Below are positions 1 to 7,974 of a DNA stretch of 38,736 bases, piece by piece. Under the pieces are notes generated by a model. It was not told where the DNA came from and made no database searches. It was given only the letters and a program-made list of their open reading frames with translations. This stretch comes from Streptomyces sp. SolWspMP-5a-2 (lineage in GTDB: Bacteria; Actinomycetota; Actinomycetes; Streptomycetales; Streptomycetaceae). The stretch covers positions 1-38,736 of the forward strand of contig NZ_FMCI01000325.1 of NCBI RefSeq assembly GCF_900091845.1. Reading direction: 5' to 3'. Numbering within the stretch: position 1 is the stretch's first letter; every line of letters starts with the position of its first letter. The position numbers were made by a program, and so were the translations under genes.

Positions 1-2
1 TG

Positions 3-1436
3 GCCCGGCTGCGCGGCGGCCCGGTCCCCGCCGACCCGCCGCAGCGCGCGGCCCGGCCCGGCGCCCAGTCCTCCCTCTTCGAACCCGAGGCCGTCCACCT
101 CCCGCTCGCCGACCTCGTCGAGGTCCACGCCGCGCAGCAGCGGCGGCACGACGCCACTGCGCACCCCGACCGGATGCGGCTGCTGACGGCCGCCGAGTCG
201 GCGGGCACCCTGGTCGCCGCCGAGATGAACCGGTCCGGGCTGCCGTGGAGCGCCGAGACGCACCGGCGGCTGCTGCACGACCTGCTCGGCGAGCGGTACG
301 CGGGCGGGGGCGAGCCGCGCCGCCTCGCCGAGCTGGCCGACGAGGTGTCCGCCGCCTTCGGCCGCCGGGTCCGTCCCGACCTGCCCGCCGACGTCGTGAA
401 GGCGTTCGCGCAGGCGGGCCTCAAGGTGCGGTCCACCCGGCGCTGGGAGATCGAGTCGCTCGACCATCCGGCGGTGCGGCCGCTCGTCGAGTACAAGAAG
501 CTGTACCGGATCTGGGTCGCCCACGGCTGGTCCTGGCTCCAGGACTGGGTGCGCGACGGCCGGTTCAGACCGGAGTTCCTGGCGGGCGGCACGGTCACCG
601 GGCGCTGGGTCACCAACGGCGGGGGCGGGCTCCAGATCCCCAAGGTCATCCGGCGGGCCGTGGTCGCCGACCCGGGCTGGCGGCTCGTCGTCGCCGACGC
701 CGACCAGATGGAGCCCCGGGTCCTCGCGGCCATCTCCCGCGACCCCGGTCTGATGGAGGTGGCGGGACGGGAGAGCGACCTCTACCAGTCCGTCTCCGAG
801 CGCGCCTTCGCCGGTGACCGCGACCAGGCCAAGATCGCGGTGCTGGGCGCGGTCTACGGGCAGACCTCGGGGGACGGCCTGAAGAACCTCGCCGCGCTGC
901 GCCGCCGCTTCCCCCGCGCGGTCGCCTACGTCGACGACGCGGCGCGGGCCGGTGAGGAGGGCCGTCTGGTGCGCACCTGGCTGGGCCGCACCTGCCCACC
1001 GGCGGCCGGTGCGGACGCGGCCGAGGAGGCCGGACTCCCGCAGGAGACCCAGCTCCCGGAGGGGACGGGGGCGGGGACGGGGGGTGAGGTGGGGGCCGAC
1101 GGGGACGGCGGCGGCGACTGGGTGCCGGGCTACGCGTCGACCAACTCCCGCGCGCGGGGGCGCTTCGCGCGCAACTTCGTCGTCCAGGGCAGCGCGGCGG
1201 ACTGGGCCCTGCTGCTGCTCGCCGCGCTGCGCAGGACCTGCGCGGGGATGGCGGCCGAGCTGGTCTTCTTCCAGCACGACGAGGTCATCGTGCACTGTCC
1301 CGCGGAGGAGGCCGAGACCGTCGTCGCGGCGATCCGGGAGGCGTCCGAGCTGGCCGGACGCCTGACGTTCGGGGCGACTCCGGTGCGGTTCCCGTTCACC
1401 ACGGCGGTGGTGGAGTGCTACGCCGACGCGAAGTGA
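3..1436 (+). CDS. Family A DNA polymerase (3'-5' exonuclease/DNA polymerase type), 5'-truncated by window edge
   Basis: The frame is open from the window edge, and the residues before the first in-frame ATG (174) look like coding sequence, so the true start lies upstream. The three polymerase motifs of the Pol I family are visible. Motif A reads DADQMEPR (about nt 697-720) in place of the usual DYSQIELR. Motif B is an AKIAVLGAVYGQTSG stretch (about nt 826-870). Motif C is QHDEV (about nt 1273-1290) with its metal-binding Asp. This matches the streptomycete 'bifunctional 3'-5' exonuclease/DNA polymerase' family, a second Pol A-like enzyme without the 5'-nuclease domain. A Gly/Glu-rich insertion lies between motifs B and C (about nt 1010-1120). 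The exonuclease part is outside the window, so exonuclease activity cannot be judged. A role in repair synthesis is inferred from the family only. Confidence 0.85.
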   Translation, partial: ARLRGGPVPADPPQRAARPGAQSSLFEPEAVHLPLADLVEVHAAQQRRHDATAHPDRMRLLTAAESAGTLVAAEMNRSGLPWSAETHRRLLHDLLGERYAGGGEPRRLAELADEVSAAFGRRVRPDLPADVVKAFAQAGLKVRSTRRWEIESLDHPAVRPLVEYKKLYRIWVAHGWSWLQDWVRDGRFRPEFLAGGTVTGRWVTNGGGGLQIPKVIRRAVVADPGWRLVVADADQMEPRVLAAISRDPGLMEVAGRESDLYQSVSERAFAGDRDQAKIAVLGAVYGQTSGDGLKNLAALRRRFPRAVAYVDDAARAGEEGRLVRTWLGRTCPPAAGADAAEEAGLPQETQLPEGTGAGTGGEVGADGDGGGDWVPGYASTNSRARGRFARNFVVQGSAADWALLLLAALRRTCAGMAAELVFFQHDEVIVHCPAEEAETVVAAIREASELAGRLTFGATPVRFPFTTAVVECYADAK

Positions 1437-1482
1437 GGGGCCGACGGAGACCGGCAGGGGCGGTGGCCGGGTCGCTGCCGGG

Positions 1483-1517
1483 CGGGGACGGACGCGCCCA
1501 GGGGCCGGACGTCCCCG
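1483..1517. terminator. Candidate bidirectional terminator between convergent genes
   Basis: The inverted repeat CGGGGACG ... CGTCCCCG (8 bp, 19-nt loop) lies between the polymerase gene and the convergent glycosyltransferase gene. There is no T tract, which is common for streptomycete terminators. Confidence 0.4.
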
Positions 1518-1526
1518 GGCGGCTGG

Positions 1527-2429
1527 TCAGATGACGGGTGGGCGGCCCAGGCGGGTGAGGCGCCAGACCGTGCGCCAGCGCATCGGGCGCCGTTCACCGG
1601 CCGGTTCCCGCCAGCCCTCCACGAACCCGCCGAACCAGGCGCGCAGCCCGGCCCGCGACCTGATCCGCAGCAGGGTGAGCGCCGTCCACACGCCCAGGTG
1701 GACGGGGACGAGCGGCCACGGAAGACGGCGCCTGACCAGCCAGACCCGGTTGCGGGCGTTCACCCGGTAGTAGATGGCGTGCCGCGCGGGCGAGGTCTTC
1801 GGGTGCTGGAGCAGCAGCTCGGGCGCGTACCGGATGCGCCAGCCGCCGTCCGCGGCACGCCACGCGAGGTCCGTCTCCTCGTGGGCGAAGAAGAACGCGG
1901 CGGGCCAGTCCCCGACCTGGTCCAGCATCGTCGTCCGCAGGCCGTGGCCGCCGCCGAGGAACCCGGTGACGTAGCCGCCGCGCAGCGGATCGGCCGCGCC
2001 GACCCGGGGCACGTGCCGCCGCTGGGTCTCCCCGTGCTCGTCGGCGATGCGGAACCCGACGATGCCCAGGCGCGGGTCGGCGGCGAAGTGGTCGGCGACC
2101 CGGCGCAGCACGTCGGCGTCGACGAGGAGCCCGTCGTCGTCCAGCTCGACGACGACGTCCACGTCACCGAAGTCCCTGATCCGTTCGAGGGCGACGTTCC
2201 GGCCGCCGGGGCAGCCCAGGTTCTCGTCGACCTCCAGCAGGGTGACCTCGCCGGGCAGCGACAGGCGCTCCGCGAAGTCCGGCAGCGGGCAGCCGTTGCC
2301 GACGATCAGGATGCGCGTCGGGGCCAGATCCTGTTTGGCCACCGATTCCAGCAGGGCGTCGACCTCATCGGGCCGGTTCCCCATGGTCACCACGGCTACC
2401 GCGACCCTCGGCGTCACCGGTTCCGCCAT
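1527..2429 (-). CDS. Glycosyltransferase family 2 protein
   Basis: This 300-residue protein has the GT-A fold layout. An N-terminal strand (VAVAVVTMGNRPDEVDALL) and the NLGCPGGRN nucleotide-sugar loop near residue 70 come first. An ELDDDG segment near residue 95 supplies the DXD-type metal and nucleotide-sugar ligand. An HEETDLAWR motif near residue 185 matches the GT2 ED/catalytic region. The C-terminal third is basic with one hydrophobic stretch (about residues 238-256), suggesting peripheral or single-pass membrane attachment. It probably transfers a sugar to a cell-surface glycan or lipid, but the acceptor cannot be told from the sequence. It appears monocistronic and converges on the polymerase gene. 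The ATG start gives a full-length N-terminus, with only a weak GAGGG just upstream. Confidence 0.85.
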   Translation of the reverse strand: MAEPVTPRVAVAVVTMGNRPDEVDALLESVAKQDLAPTRILIVGNGCPLPDFAERLSLPGEVTLLEVDENLGCPGGRNVALERIRDFGDVDVVVELDDDGLLVDADVLRRVADHFAADPRLGIVGFRIADEHGETQRRHVPRVGAADPLRGGYVTGFLGGGHGLRTTMLDQVGDWPAAFFFAHEETDLAWRAADGGWRIRYAPELLLQHPKTSPARHAIYYRVNARNRVWLVRRRLPWPLVPVHLGVWTALTLLRIRSRAGLRAWFGGFVEGWREPAGERRPMRWRTVWRLTRLGRPPVI

Positions 2430-2542
2430 GCCCTCACCCCGTCCCGGCCACTCGACAACGTCGGCCGCGATGCTAGCCGTTCACGCTGAGGACGGCCGCC
2501 ATACGCCGGTGCGTCGCCCGGTGTGTCCGAGGTTGTCGGGCG

Positions 2543-3733
2543 TCAGCCCTCCGCGGGGCCGGTCCTGCCCCTGGCTCCCCTGCGCCGGTCGGCCCGGCGC
2601 TCCCTGGCGGCGGCCCGGCGGGCCAACTCCTGCTCCCAGAGCACCTGCAACTCCCTGACCTGCTGCTCCACCACGGGGTTCGGGAGGTCCTCGTCGTCCT
2701 CGTCGTCTCCGTCGCCGTCGTCCCCCGCGCGCCACCGGCCGCCGTCCGCGGACCGCTCGTTCTGGACGGCGACGGGCGGGTCGGGGTCGAAGTCGTGCGG
2801 GCGCGGGCCCTCGGGGCCGTCCGGGCCGAGGCGCACCAGGCGCTCGACCCGGCTGACCCTGAACCAGCGGCCGTCCACGACGAGGTCGTCGCAGCGCTGC
2901 TCGTCGAGCAGGTCGGCCGCGCGGGCGTACGCGGCCCGGTCCTCGTCCGTCATCACCAGCGTGAACGGCGCCATCACCCGCAGCCAGGTGGTCAGCCCGT
3001 CGCGGGCGCCCTGCGGGGTGTCGTCGGAGGCGCCGGGGTGGAACGCCTGCCAACGGCCGTCCACCCGCTCGGAGATCATGAACACCGCGGGCAGCAGGAC
3101 ACCGCCGGGGCAGCGTTCGGCCGCGTCCAGCGCGTCCTCGCGCAGACCGGCGGGGGCGCCGGGCACGGCACCGAGGAAGCGCAGCAGGTCCAGTCGGAGC
3201 AGGCCGTCGGCGAGGCCGGTGCCGAGGCGCGGGTCGATGACGTGGCCCTCGATCCGGGAGGGCAGCGTGTGCGCCTCGCCCGCCTCGGCCGGGTCGGGGT
3301 CGGAGGGGCGGGGCGGTTCGGGTCCGTCGGGGCCGGTCCGCAGGAACCGTGAGGCGCGCACGATCCGGAACCGCTCGCCGCGGACCCGGACCTCGTCGAT
3401 GACCTCGCGGTCCATCCGGAGCGCCGCGGCCGTCCACTCCGCGTGCGCCCGTTCGTCCCCCTCGTCCCTCGCGCGCGCGGCGCGCATCCGGAAGTGGTGG
3501 CCCAGCGAGTCCCGGGCGCCCTGCGGCGCGTCCGAGAGGTGCTTCGACAACGCCCAACCCCCGGAGTCGAGTTCCTTCGCGTAGAAGAACTCGGCCAGTG
3601 CGAGCCCGTTCAGGTCCGGGTACAACTCCCGTGCCTGCCAGGCCTCCTGCTCCGCGAACGCGGCGACTGGACCTTCCTGCGGGATCACCCGGAAGGTCAG
3701 GTAGCCGGGAACTCCGTCTTCGTAACCGGTCAT
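2543..3733 (-). CDS. DUF5954-type conserved actinobacterial protein with internal duplication
   Basis: This soluble, acidic 396-residue protein resembles the DUF5954 family of streptomycetes, whose function is unknown. It is clearly duplicated internally. A 'PQGARD' segment occurs near residues 70 and 240. The pattern FRIVRASRFLRTGPDGPE near residue 122 recurs as FRVSRVERLVRLGPDGPE near residue 307, each followed by a Pro/Asp-rich tail. The C-terminus has an Asp/Glu run (DGDGDDEDDED) followed by a charged, probably helical Arg-rich tail. No signal peptide or membrane segment is seen. No catalytic motif is recognisable, and the family assignment is from memory of the repeated motif. The ATG at 3733 has no obvious ribosome binding site. 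Confidence 0.7.
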   Translation of the reverse strand: MTGYEDGVPGYLTFRVIPQEGPVAAFAEQEAWQARELYPDLNGLALAEFFYAKELDSGGWALSKHLSDAPQGARDSLGHHFRMRAARARDEGDERAHAEWTAAALRMDREVIDEVRVRGERFRIVRASRFLRTGPDGPEPPRPSDPDPAEAGEAHTLPSRIEGHVIDPRLGTGLADGLLRLDLLRFLGAVPGAPAGLREDALDAAERCPGGVLLPAVFMISERVDGRWQAFHPGASDDTPQGARDGLTTWLRVMAPFTLVMTDEDRAAYARAADLLDEQRCDDLVVDGRWFRVSRVERLVRLGPDGPEGPRPHDFDPDPPVAVQNERSADGGRWRAGDDGDGDDEDDEDLPNPVVEQQVRELQVLWEQELARRAAARERRADRRRGARGRTGPAEG

Positions 3734-3967
3734 GCACAGACTGTGCCCGACCCTCCGGCGCCCCCGCCATGCGCGGAGGCAAACGGGCCCGGTTGTTGGG
3801 CGGGGCCGGTTCGTCCCCGGAGGAGCAGGACCGTCACGGAGCGGGGCGGTCCTGACCGGGCGGGCGGGAGCCGGGCGTCGCGGGGCGCGGTGGGACGGGG
3901 GCCGGCCGGCGCGGGACGGGACGGGCGGGGCGGCGCCGGGCGGGGTCCGGGGCGCCGGGGCAACGGG

Positions 3968-4393
3968 TCACGCGGTGGTGCCGTCACCCGCGTAGAGGTA
4001 GGCGCCGGGCCTGGCGGGGTCGGCGACCAGCAGGACCTGGTCACCGGGGCGCGGGATGCGCAGCTTGGAGACGATCGTCTGGAGCGCGATCGGTTCGGCG
4101 CCCGCACCGGCGGGCCGCAGGACCAGGTCGACGACCGGGTCGAAGTTGACGAGCTTGCCGGTGTCGGCGAGGGAGACCACCGTGACCGTCAGGGTCGGGG
4201 CCCCCGCCGCGAGCAACTGCTGAGCGGTGACACCGGAGTTGTACGCGGCCATGGACTGCTGGACCCGGGCGAAGTCCTCGTTGCCGAGGAAGGCGCGGGT
4301 GGTGCGGCCGTAGAAGCCCTTGCCGCTCACCACCTTCTCGGCCAGCTCGGCGGCCCGCTCCTCGCGGCTCCTGCGCTTCCCGAAGATTCCCAT
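3968..4393 (-). CDS. Small conserved protein of unknown function
   Basis: This 141-residue cytosolic protein begins MGIFGKRRSREER. I chose the ATG at 4393 over an upstream ATG (4450) because a GGAAGGAAGG purine tract lies just before it and the upstream extension is low-complexity. The N-terminus is basic, followed by a helical region (about residues 10-65) and a compact beta-rich half (TVTVVSLADTGKLVNFDP, then an RPGDQVLLVADP segment) that resembles a small barrel. No enzyme motif was recognised. It is divergent from the CATRA operon, with about 135 bp of shared upstream region. Confidence 0.65.
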   Translation of the reverse strand: MGIFGKRRSREERAAELAEKVVSGKGFYGRTTRAFLGNEDFARVQQSMAAYNSGVTAQQLLAAGAPTLTVTVVSLADTGKLVNFDPVVDLVLRPAGAGAEPIALQTIVSKLRIPRPGDQVLLVADPARPGAYLYAGDGTTA

Positions 4394-4515
4394 GAGATGC
4401 CTTCCTTCCTCGGTCCCGCGCGCCTCCTGCGCGCCGGGCGGGCCTGACACGGTGAACCGTAGAAGCGGCGCAGCGCCTACCGATCCCAGGTTCGCCCGGC
4501 CCTTCGGCCACGACG

Positions 4516-4530
4516 TAATCTCGGCCCATG
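4516..4530 (+). promoter_or_regulatory. Candidate -10 element for a leaderless CATRA operon start
   Basis: TAATCT lies six bases before the ATG at 4528, and no Shine-Dalgarno sequence is visible. Transcription would therefore begin at or next to the start codon. No good -35 element is seen, so this is tentative. Confidence 0.3.
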
Positions 4531-6354
4531 CCGTCCCCCAGCCAGCCGCCGACCGACGGGCGCCGCCCGCGGGCCATGGTGATCGACAGCGCCTGGCGCG
4601 GCCTCGGGCCCGGACCGGCGTCGCTGAGCGGTCCCGGTGGAGCGCCGCTGACCCGGACGGTCAAGCTGATCGTGCTGCCGCTGATCGTCCGGCCGGCGCT
4701 CCGCCCCGAGCTGGCCGCGGACTTCCTCGACGCCCCGGAGGCGGCCCGGCTCGGCCGTCTGATCGCGGAGTCGGGGCCGGTCCTCGACGCGACGGCAGAG
4801 TGGTTCACGCTGCTGAAGAAGACCCGGCGGGCGCTGGGGATCGTGGCGGGCAATCCGCAAGATCTCTACTTCCAACGGTGCTTCGAGTTGGCCACCGAGC
4901 ACGGGGCGCCGGCGGAGGCGGGGGACGCGGCCGCCGTCGCCCGAGCCGTCCTGGCGGACGTCGCCGATGTCACCGGCGGACGCACGGTCGAGGCGCTGCG
5001 GCAGTGGCTGTCCGACCCCGCCCGCCGCACCCGCCTCGACGCGGACCTGACGGAGACGTGGGCGCGACGGGAGCGGGGGGCCCTGCGGGAGCGGGGGTCC
5101 CTGCGGGAGCGGGGCGCGGAGGCCGGGGTGGAGGCGGGGGGTCTGCGGGAGACGGTGGCTCTGGGAGAGACGGGGGCTCTGCGGGAGGCGGGCGCTGTGC
5201 GGGAGGCGGGGGCTCTGCGGGAGGCCGTGCGGGCGGCGGACGCGGTCCTCGAAGCGTGCGGCGGGCGCGGCACGGGGGCGCGCCGGGGGCGGGACGCGCG
5301 GGCGGCCTCGGCGGCGGACGCGGGCGGCACCCCGGGGACGGAGGACGTGGAGGGGTTCGCGTCCATGGTCGAGCGGGGGCACGGGAGCGTCCTCGGGCGG
5401 GAGTTGTGGGCGGGCGGGGGTGACGGGGGCGGGAGTGCTTCCGGGGGTGCGGGGGGACGGGGCGGTGGGGATGGCGGTGGGGATGCCGAGGCATGTGCCG
5501 GTGGGGGTATCAGTGGGGGTCCCGGAGGGGACGTCAGTGGGGATGCCAGAGGGGGTGCCGAGGGGTGCGTCGGTGATCGTCGCGCCGGTGTCGATGCCCG
5601 CGCGGCGGCTCTCTGGGGGCGCGGTGACGTTCCCGCGCATCTGGGGTTGAGCGCGTGGGACGTGCCCCCGCGTCCGGAGGTCGGCCGGGGTGCGTCGACC
5701 GCGACACTGCCCGCGCCCTTCGACCGCACCCTGTTCGAGCGGCTGTTCACCGTCCTCCAGGCGTCCGCGCACCGCGACGAGCTGCCGACGGTCCCGGAAC
5801 TCGTCCGGCGCGAGGTGGGACGCAGTTGCGCTCCGCTCGGCCTGCGCGACGAGACACTCCGGGTGGCCGTGGTCCTCGGCGGCAGACTCGCGGTGGGTCT
5901 CGATCCCCTGGGCGCGGGAACGGCGGCGCGAGGCGGCCGTGTTGAGGCCGGACAGCACGCAACTCCGCTGCGGGAGACGGAGATGGAGACGGGCGCCGCG
6001 TCCGGCGGCGGGACGGCGGCGCACCGAGCGGTCAACAGCCGCTGGCGCCGGGAGGCTTCGGTGCTGCGGGCACGGCGGATGACCGTCTCGCCGCGTCCCG
6101 ACCCGGACGGCGGTGTCCTGGAGGCCCTCGCCCGCGATCTGCGCACCCCGTGGACGGCGTACATGCGCAGGCTGTGGGTGCGCCTGCACGGACGGGACGT
6201 CCGCGACGCCCCGCTGACCGACACGGCGTCCGCCTGGGCGGTCCTCGACGGGGTCGCCCGCTCCGTGATGATGGACCACCGCGCCCGGGTCAGGACGGCT
6301 CTGCGGAGCCTGGCGGCGCCCCCGTCCCCGGTGGCCGAGCGGAGGAGCGCGTGA
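4528..6354 (+). CDS. CATRA conflict system CASPASE/TPR repeat-associated protein
   Basis: This 608-residue protein is the first gene of a tightly packed operon that also encodes TPR and CHAT proteins. The conserved N-terminal part (about residues 15-175) and C-terminal part (about 365-600, with PAPFDRTLFERLFTVLQ and WTAYMRRLWVRLHGR segments) resemble the streptomycete proteins called CATRA (caspase/CHAT and TPR associated). They are separated by a long low-complexity linker. This linker holds 18-bp tandem units encoding RERGAL/LREAGA hexapeptides (about nt 5068-5230), then a Gly/Asp-rich region with further short repeats (about nt 5410-5570). The frame is the same on both sides, so the linker is translated. 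CATRA systems are predicted conflict systems in which a trigger activates a caspase-like protease. The biochemical role of this subunit is unknown. The gene overlaps the next one by ATGA. Confidence 0.65.
   Translation: MPSPSQPPTDGRRPRAMVIDSAWRGLGPGPASLSGPGGAPLTRTVKLIVLPLIVRPALRPELAADFLDAPEAARLGRLIAESGPVLDATAEWFTLLKKTRRALGIVAGNPQDLYFQRCFELATEHGAPAEAGDAAAVARAVLADVADVTGGRTVEALRQWLSDPARRTRLDADLTETWARRERGALRERGSLRERGAEAGVEAGGLRETVALGETGALREAGAVREAGALREAVRAADAVLEACGGRGTGARRGRDARAASAADAGGTPGTEDVEGFASMVERGHGSVLGRELWAGGGDGGGSASGGAGGRGGGDGGGDAEACAGGGISGGPGGDVSGDARGGAEGCVGDRRAGVDARAAALWGRGDVPAHLGLSAWDVPPRPEVGRGASTATLPAPFDRTLFERLFTVLQASAHRDELPTVPELVRREVGRSCAPLGLRDETLRVAVVLGGRLAVGLDPLGAGTAARGGRVEAGQHATPLRETEMETGAASGGGTAAHRAVNSRWRREASVLRARRMTVSPRPDPDGGVLEALARDLRTPWTAYMRRLWVRLHGRDVRDAPLTDTASAWAVLDGVARSVMMDHRARVRTALRSLAAPPSPVAERRSA
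5068..5235 (+). repeat. 18-bp tandem repeats within the CATRA gene
   Basis: Imperfect hexapeptide-coding units (RERGAL, RERGSL, then ALREAG, AVREAG, ALREAV) form an in-frame minisatellite. The unit length is a multiple of three, so changes in copy number keep the reading frame. Confidence 0.7.
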
Positions 6355-7972
6355 TGCCGGGGGCGGAGACGGGCCGGGTGCGGGTCGCGGCGGCCGACGA
6401 CGGCACGGTCCGGGTGAGCGTCGTGCGCGGGGGCGGGTCGGGGACGCCGGGGTCAGCTCCCGGCCGGGCCGTCCTCGACGTCGCGGGAGCCCTCCTGACC
6501 TGGCCGGTCCTGGCCCCGCCCGGCCTGCCCGACGCGGAGATCCACGACCCGGGGCGGGCACAGCAGTGGCTGTGGGCGGTGTACGGGGAGGACGTCGCGG
6601 GGGCCGTGGAATCGGCGGCGACGACGGGGTGGGCGGGCCACGTCGGTCCGACAGGTGCGGGTGGTTCGACAGGGGCGGACGGTCCGACAGGGGTGGGTGG
6701 TTCCACAGGGGCGGGTGGGGCGACAGGGTCTAGCGGTCAGGCTGGGTCGGGCGGGGGACCGCATCGGCTGGGCCGGGCCCGACCGACGGTGCCGACGCGG
6801 CCGTCGAGATGCCGGTCGGCTCGCTCGGGGACGGGCGGGACGAGACCCTCGCGCTCGCGGCCGGGCGGGACGGGGCCCTCGCGCGGGCGGCCGGGCGGCT
6901 GGCCTTCGGGCACTGGGCCGCGCGGTGGTGGCCCGCGTCCTACCTCGACGGCATCCCCGCGCTCGAACCCGACCTGCTCGGGCTTGAGTTGGCCGCGCTC
7001 ACCCACACCTGCCAGCAACTCTTCGACGACGTCGAGGACCAACCGGACGCCGACGCGGCCGAGTTGATCGACGTCCACGCGGACGCCCTCGGCCCGCTTC
7101 TGCGCTGGTGGCGCTCCGCACCGCCGGGCTCGGCGACCGCGGACCGACTGGACGCCGTCCTGCGGCTGATCGACGACGCGGCGGACGGGGCCGGTCTCGA
7201 CGGGGAGGCGGTGCGCGCGCTGCGGGCGGCGCTGGAGAGCCGCGGAACCGCCGGGGAACCACTGGAACCGGCCCCGGCCGCCGGGGTGGGCGGGCTGTTC
7301 GCACGGGGTCGGGACTACGCGCTCGCCGCGGGCGAACTCCGTTCCGCGGGCGGCCGGTTGATCGCGCGGGGCACGGGCACCAACGACTGGCGCCGGTACC
7401 CGCCCGGGTTCGTGGACGCGGCCGAGCACGCGGTGACCTGGACGGCGTCCGCGGTCGGCGCCGAGCGGCGGATCGAGGTCGACGTCGTCGCCGACGGGTC
7501 GGCCCCGGCCACGGACGTGCGGCTCGCGGCGGAGGTCGACGTGAACGGCGGCCCGGCCCACCGGGTGCTGCTGGCCCGGCGCGACGACCTGTGGACCGGC
7601 CGGGCGGAGGTCGACCTCCCGGACGGGGGCACTCCTCGCGTCGAGGTCGGGGTTCTGATGCCGGGGTTCGATCCGGGGCCGGGTCACGGGCCGGGGCAGG
7701 GGCCGGACCGCGAACCGTCGACGCGGGCCGACCGGGACGCGGTGCGCGCGCTGGCCCGACGGCGGCTGGCGGAGGCGGAGGGGGCGGGGGCGGAGCAGGT
7801 GTCGGGGCGGGCGCTGGAGCGGACCGGGGAGTGGGCGTCGGAGGGGACCGGGGAGTGGGCGTCGGAGGGGACCGGGGAGTGGGCGTCGGAGGGGACCGGC
7901 GAGGACCACGAGCCGTTCCTCCCGTTCCTCGCGGAGATCGCCGCCGCCGCGAGCGCGGAGGAGGACTTCTGA
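6354..7972 (+). CDS. CATRA system-associated protein, apparently frameshifted near 6734-6760
   Basis: The start codon overlaps the previous stop (ATGA at 6353-6356). The first frame encodes a CATRA-type N-terminus ending in AQQWLWAVYGEDVAGAVE and a Gly-Thr-rich repeat, and then loses coding character. The rest continues in the -1 frame (open after a TAG at 6731, first ATG 6809) as LAFGHWAARWWPASYLDGIPALEPDLLGLELAALTH and onward to 7972. Restoring one base in the G run at 6753-6757 would give a single protein of about 539 residues. The C-terminal part holds a helical region, a beta-rich stretch (VTWTASAVGAERRIEVDVVADG) and TGEWASEG repeats. The break may be a sequencing or assembly error, a real mutation, or less likely programmed frameshifting. 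The family call rests on the operon context and these motifs. Confidence 0.6.
6645..6734 (+). repeat. Five 18-bp tandem repeats
   Basis: Five consecutive 18-bp units (6645, 6663, 6681, 6699, 6717) encode GPTGAG, GSTGAD, GPTGVG, GSTGAG and GATGSS. They lie immediately before the frame disruption. Confidence 0.85.
7823..7894 (+). repeat. Three identical 24-bp tandem repeats
   Basis: Three perfect 24-bp units at 7823, 7847 and 7871 encode TGEWASEG repeated in frame, near the 3' end of the second CATRA gene. Near-perfect identity suggests recent expansion. Confidence 0.9.
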
Positions 7973-7974
7973 CC

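Noticed and set aside
4477..6561. Long open frame antisense to the first CATRA gene
   Set aside because: Its product is Arg/Pro-rich low-complexity sequence typical of antisense frames in GC-rich DNA, while the plus strand has conserved-looking domains and operon spacing.
6645..7894. CRISPR-like array
   Set aside because: The repeats are contiguous, in frame and without spacers, so they are coding minisatellites.
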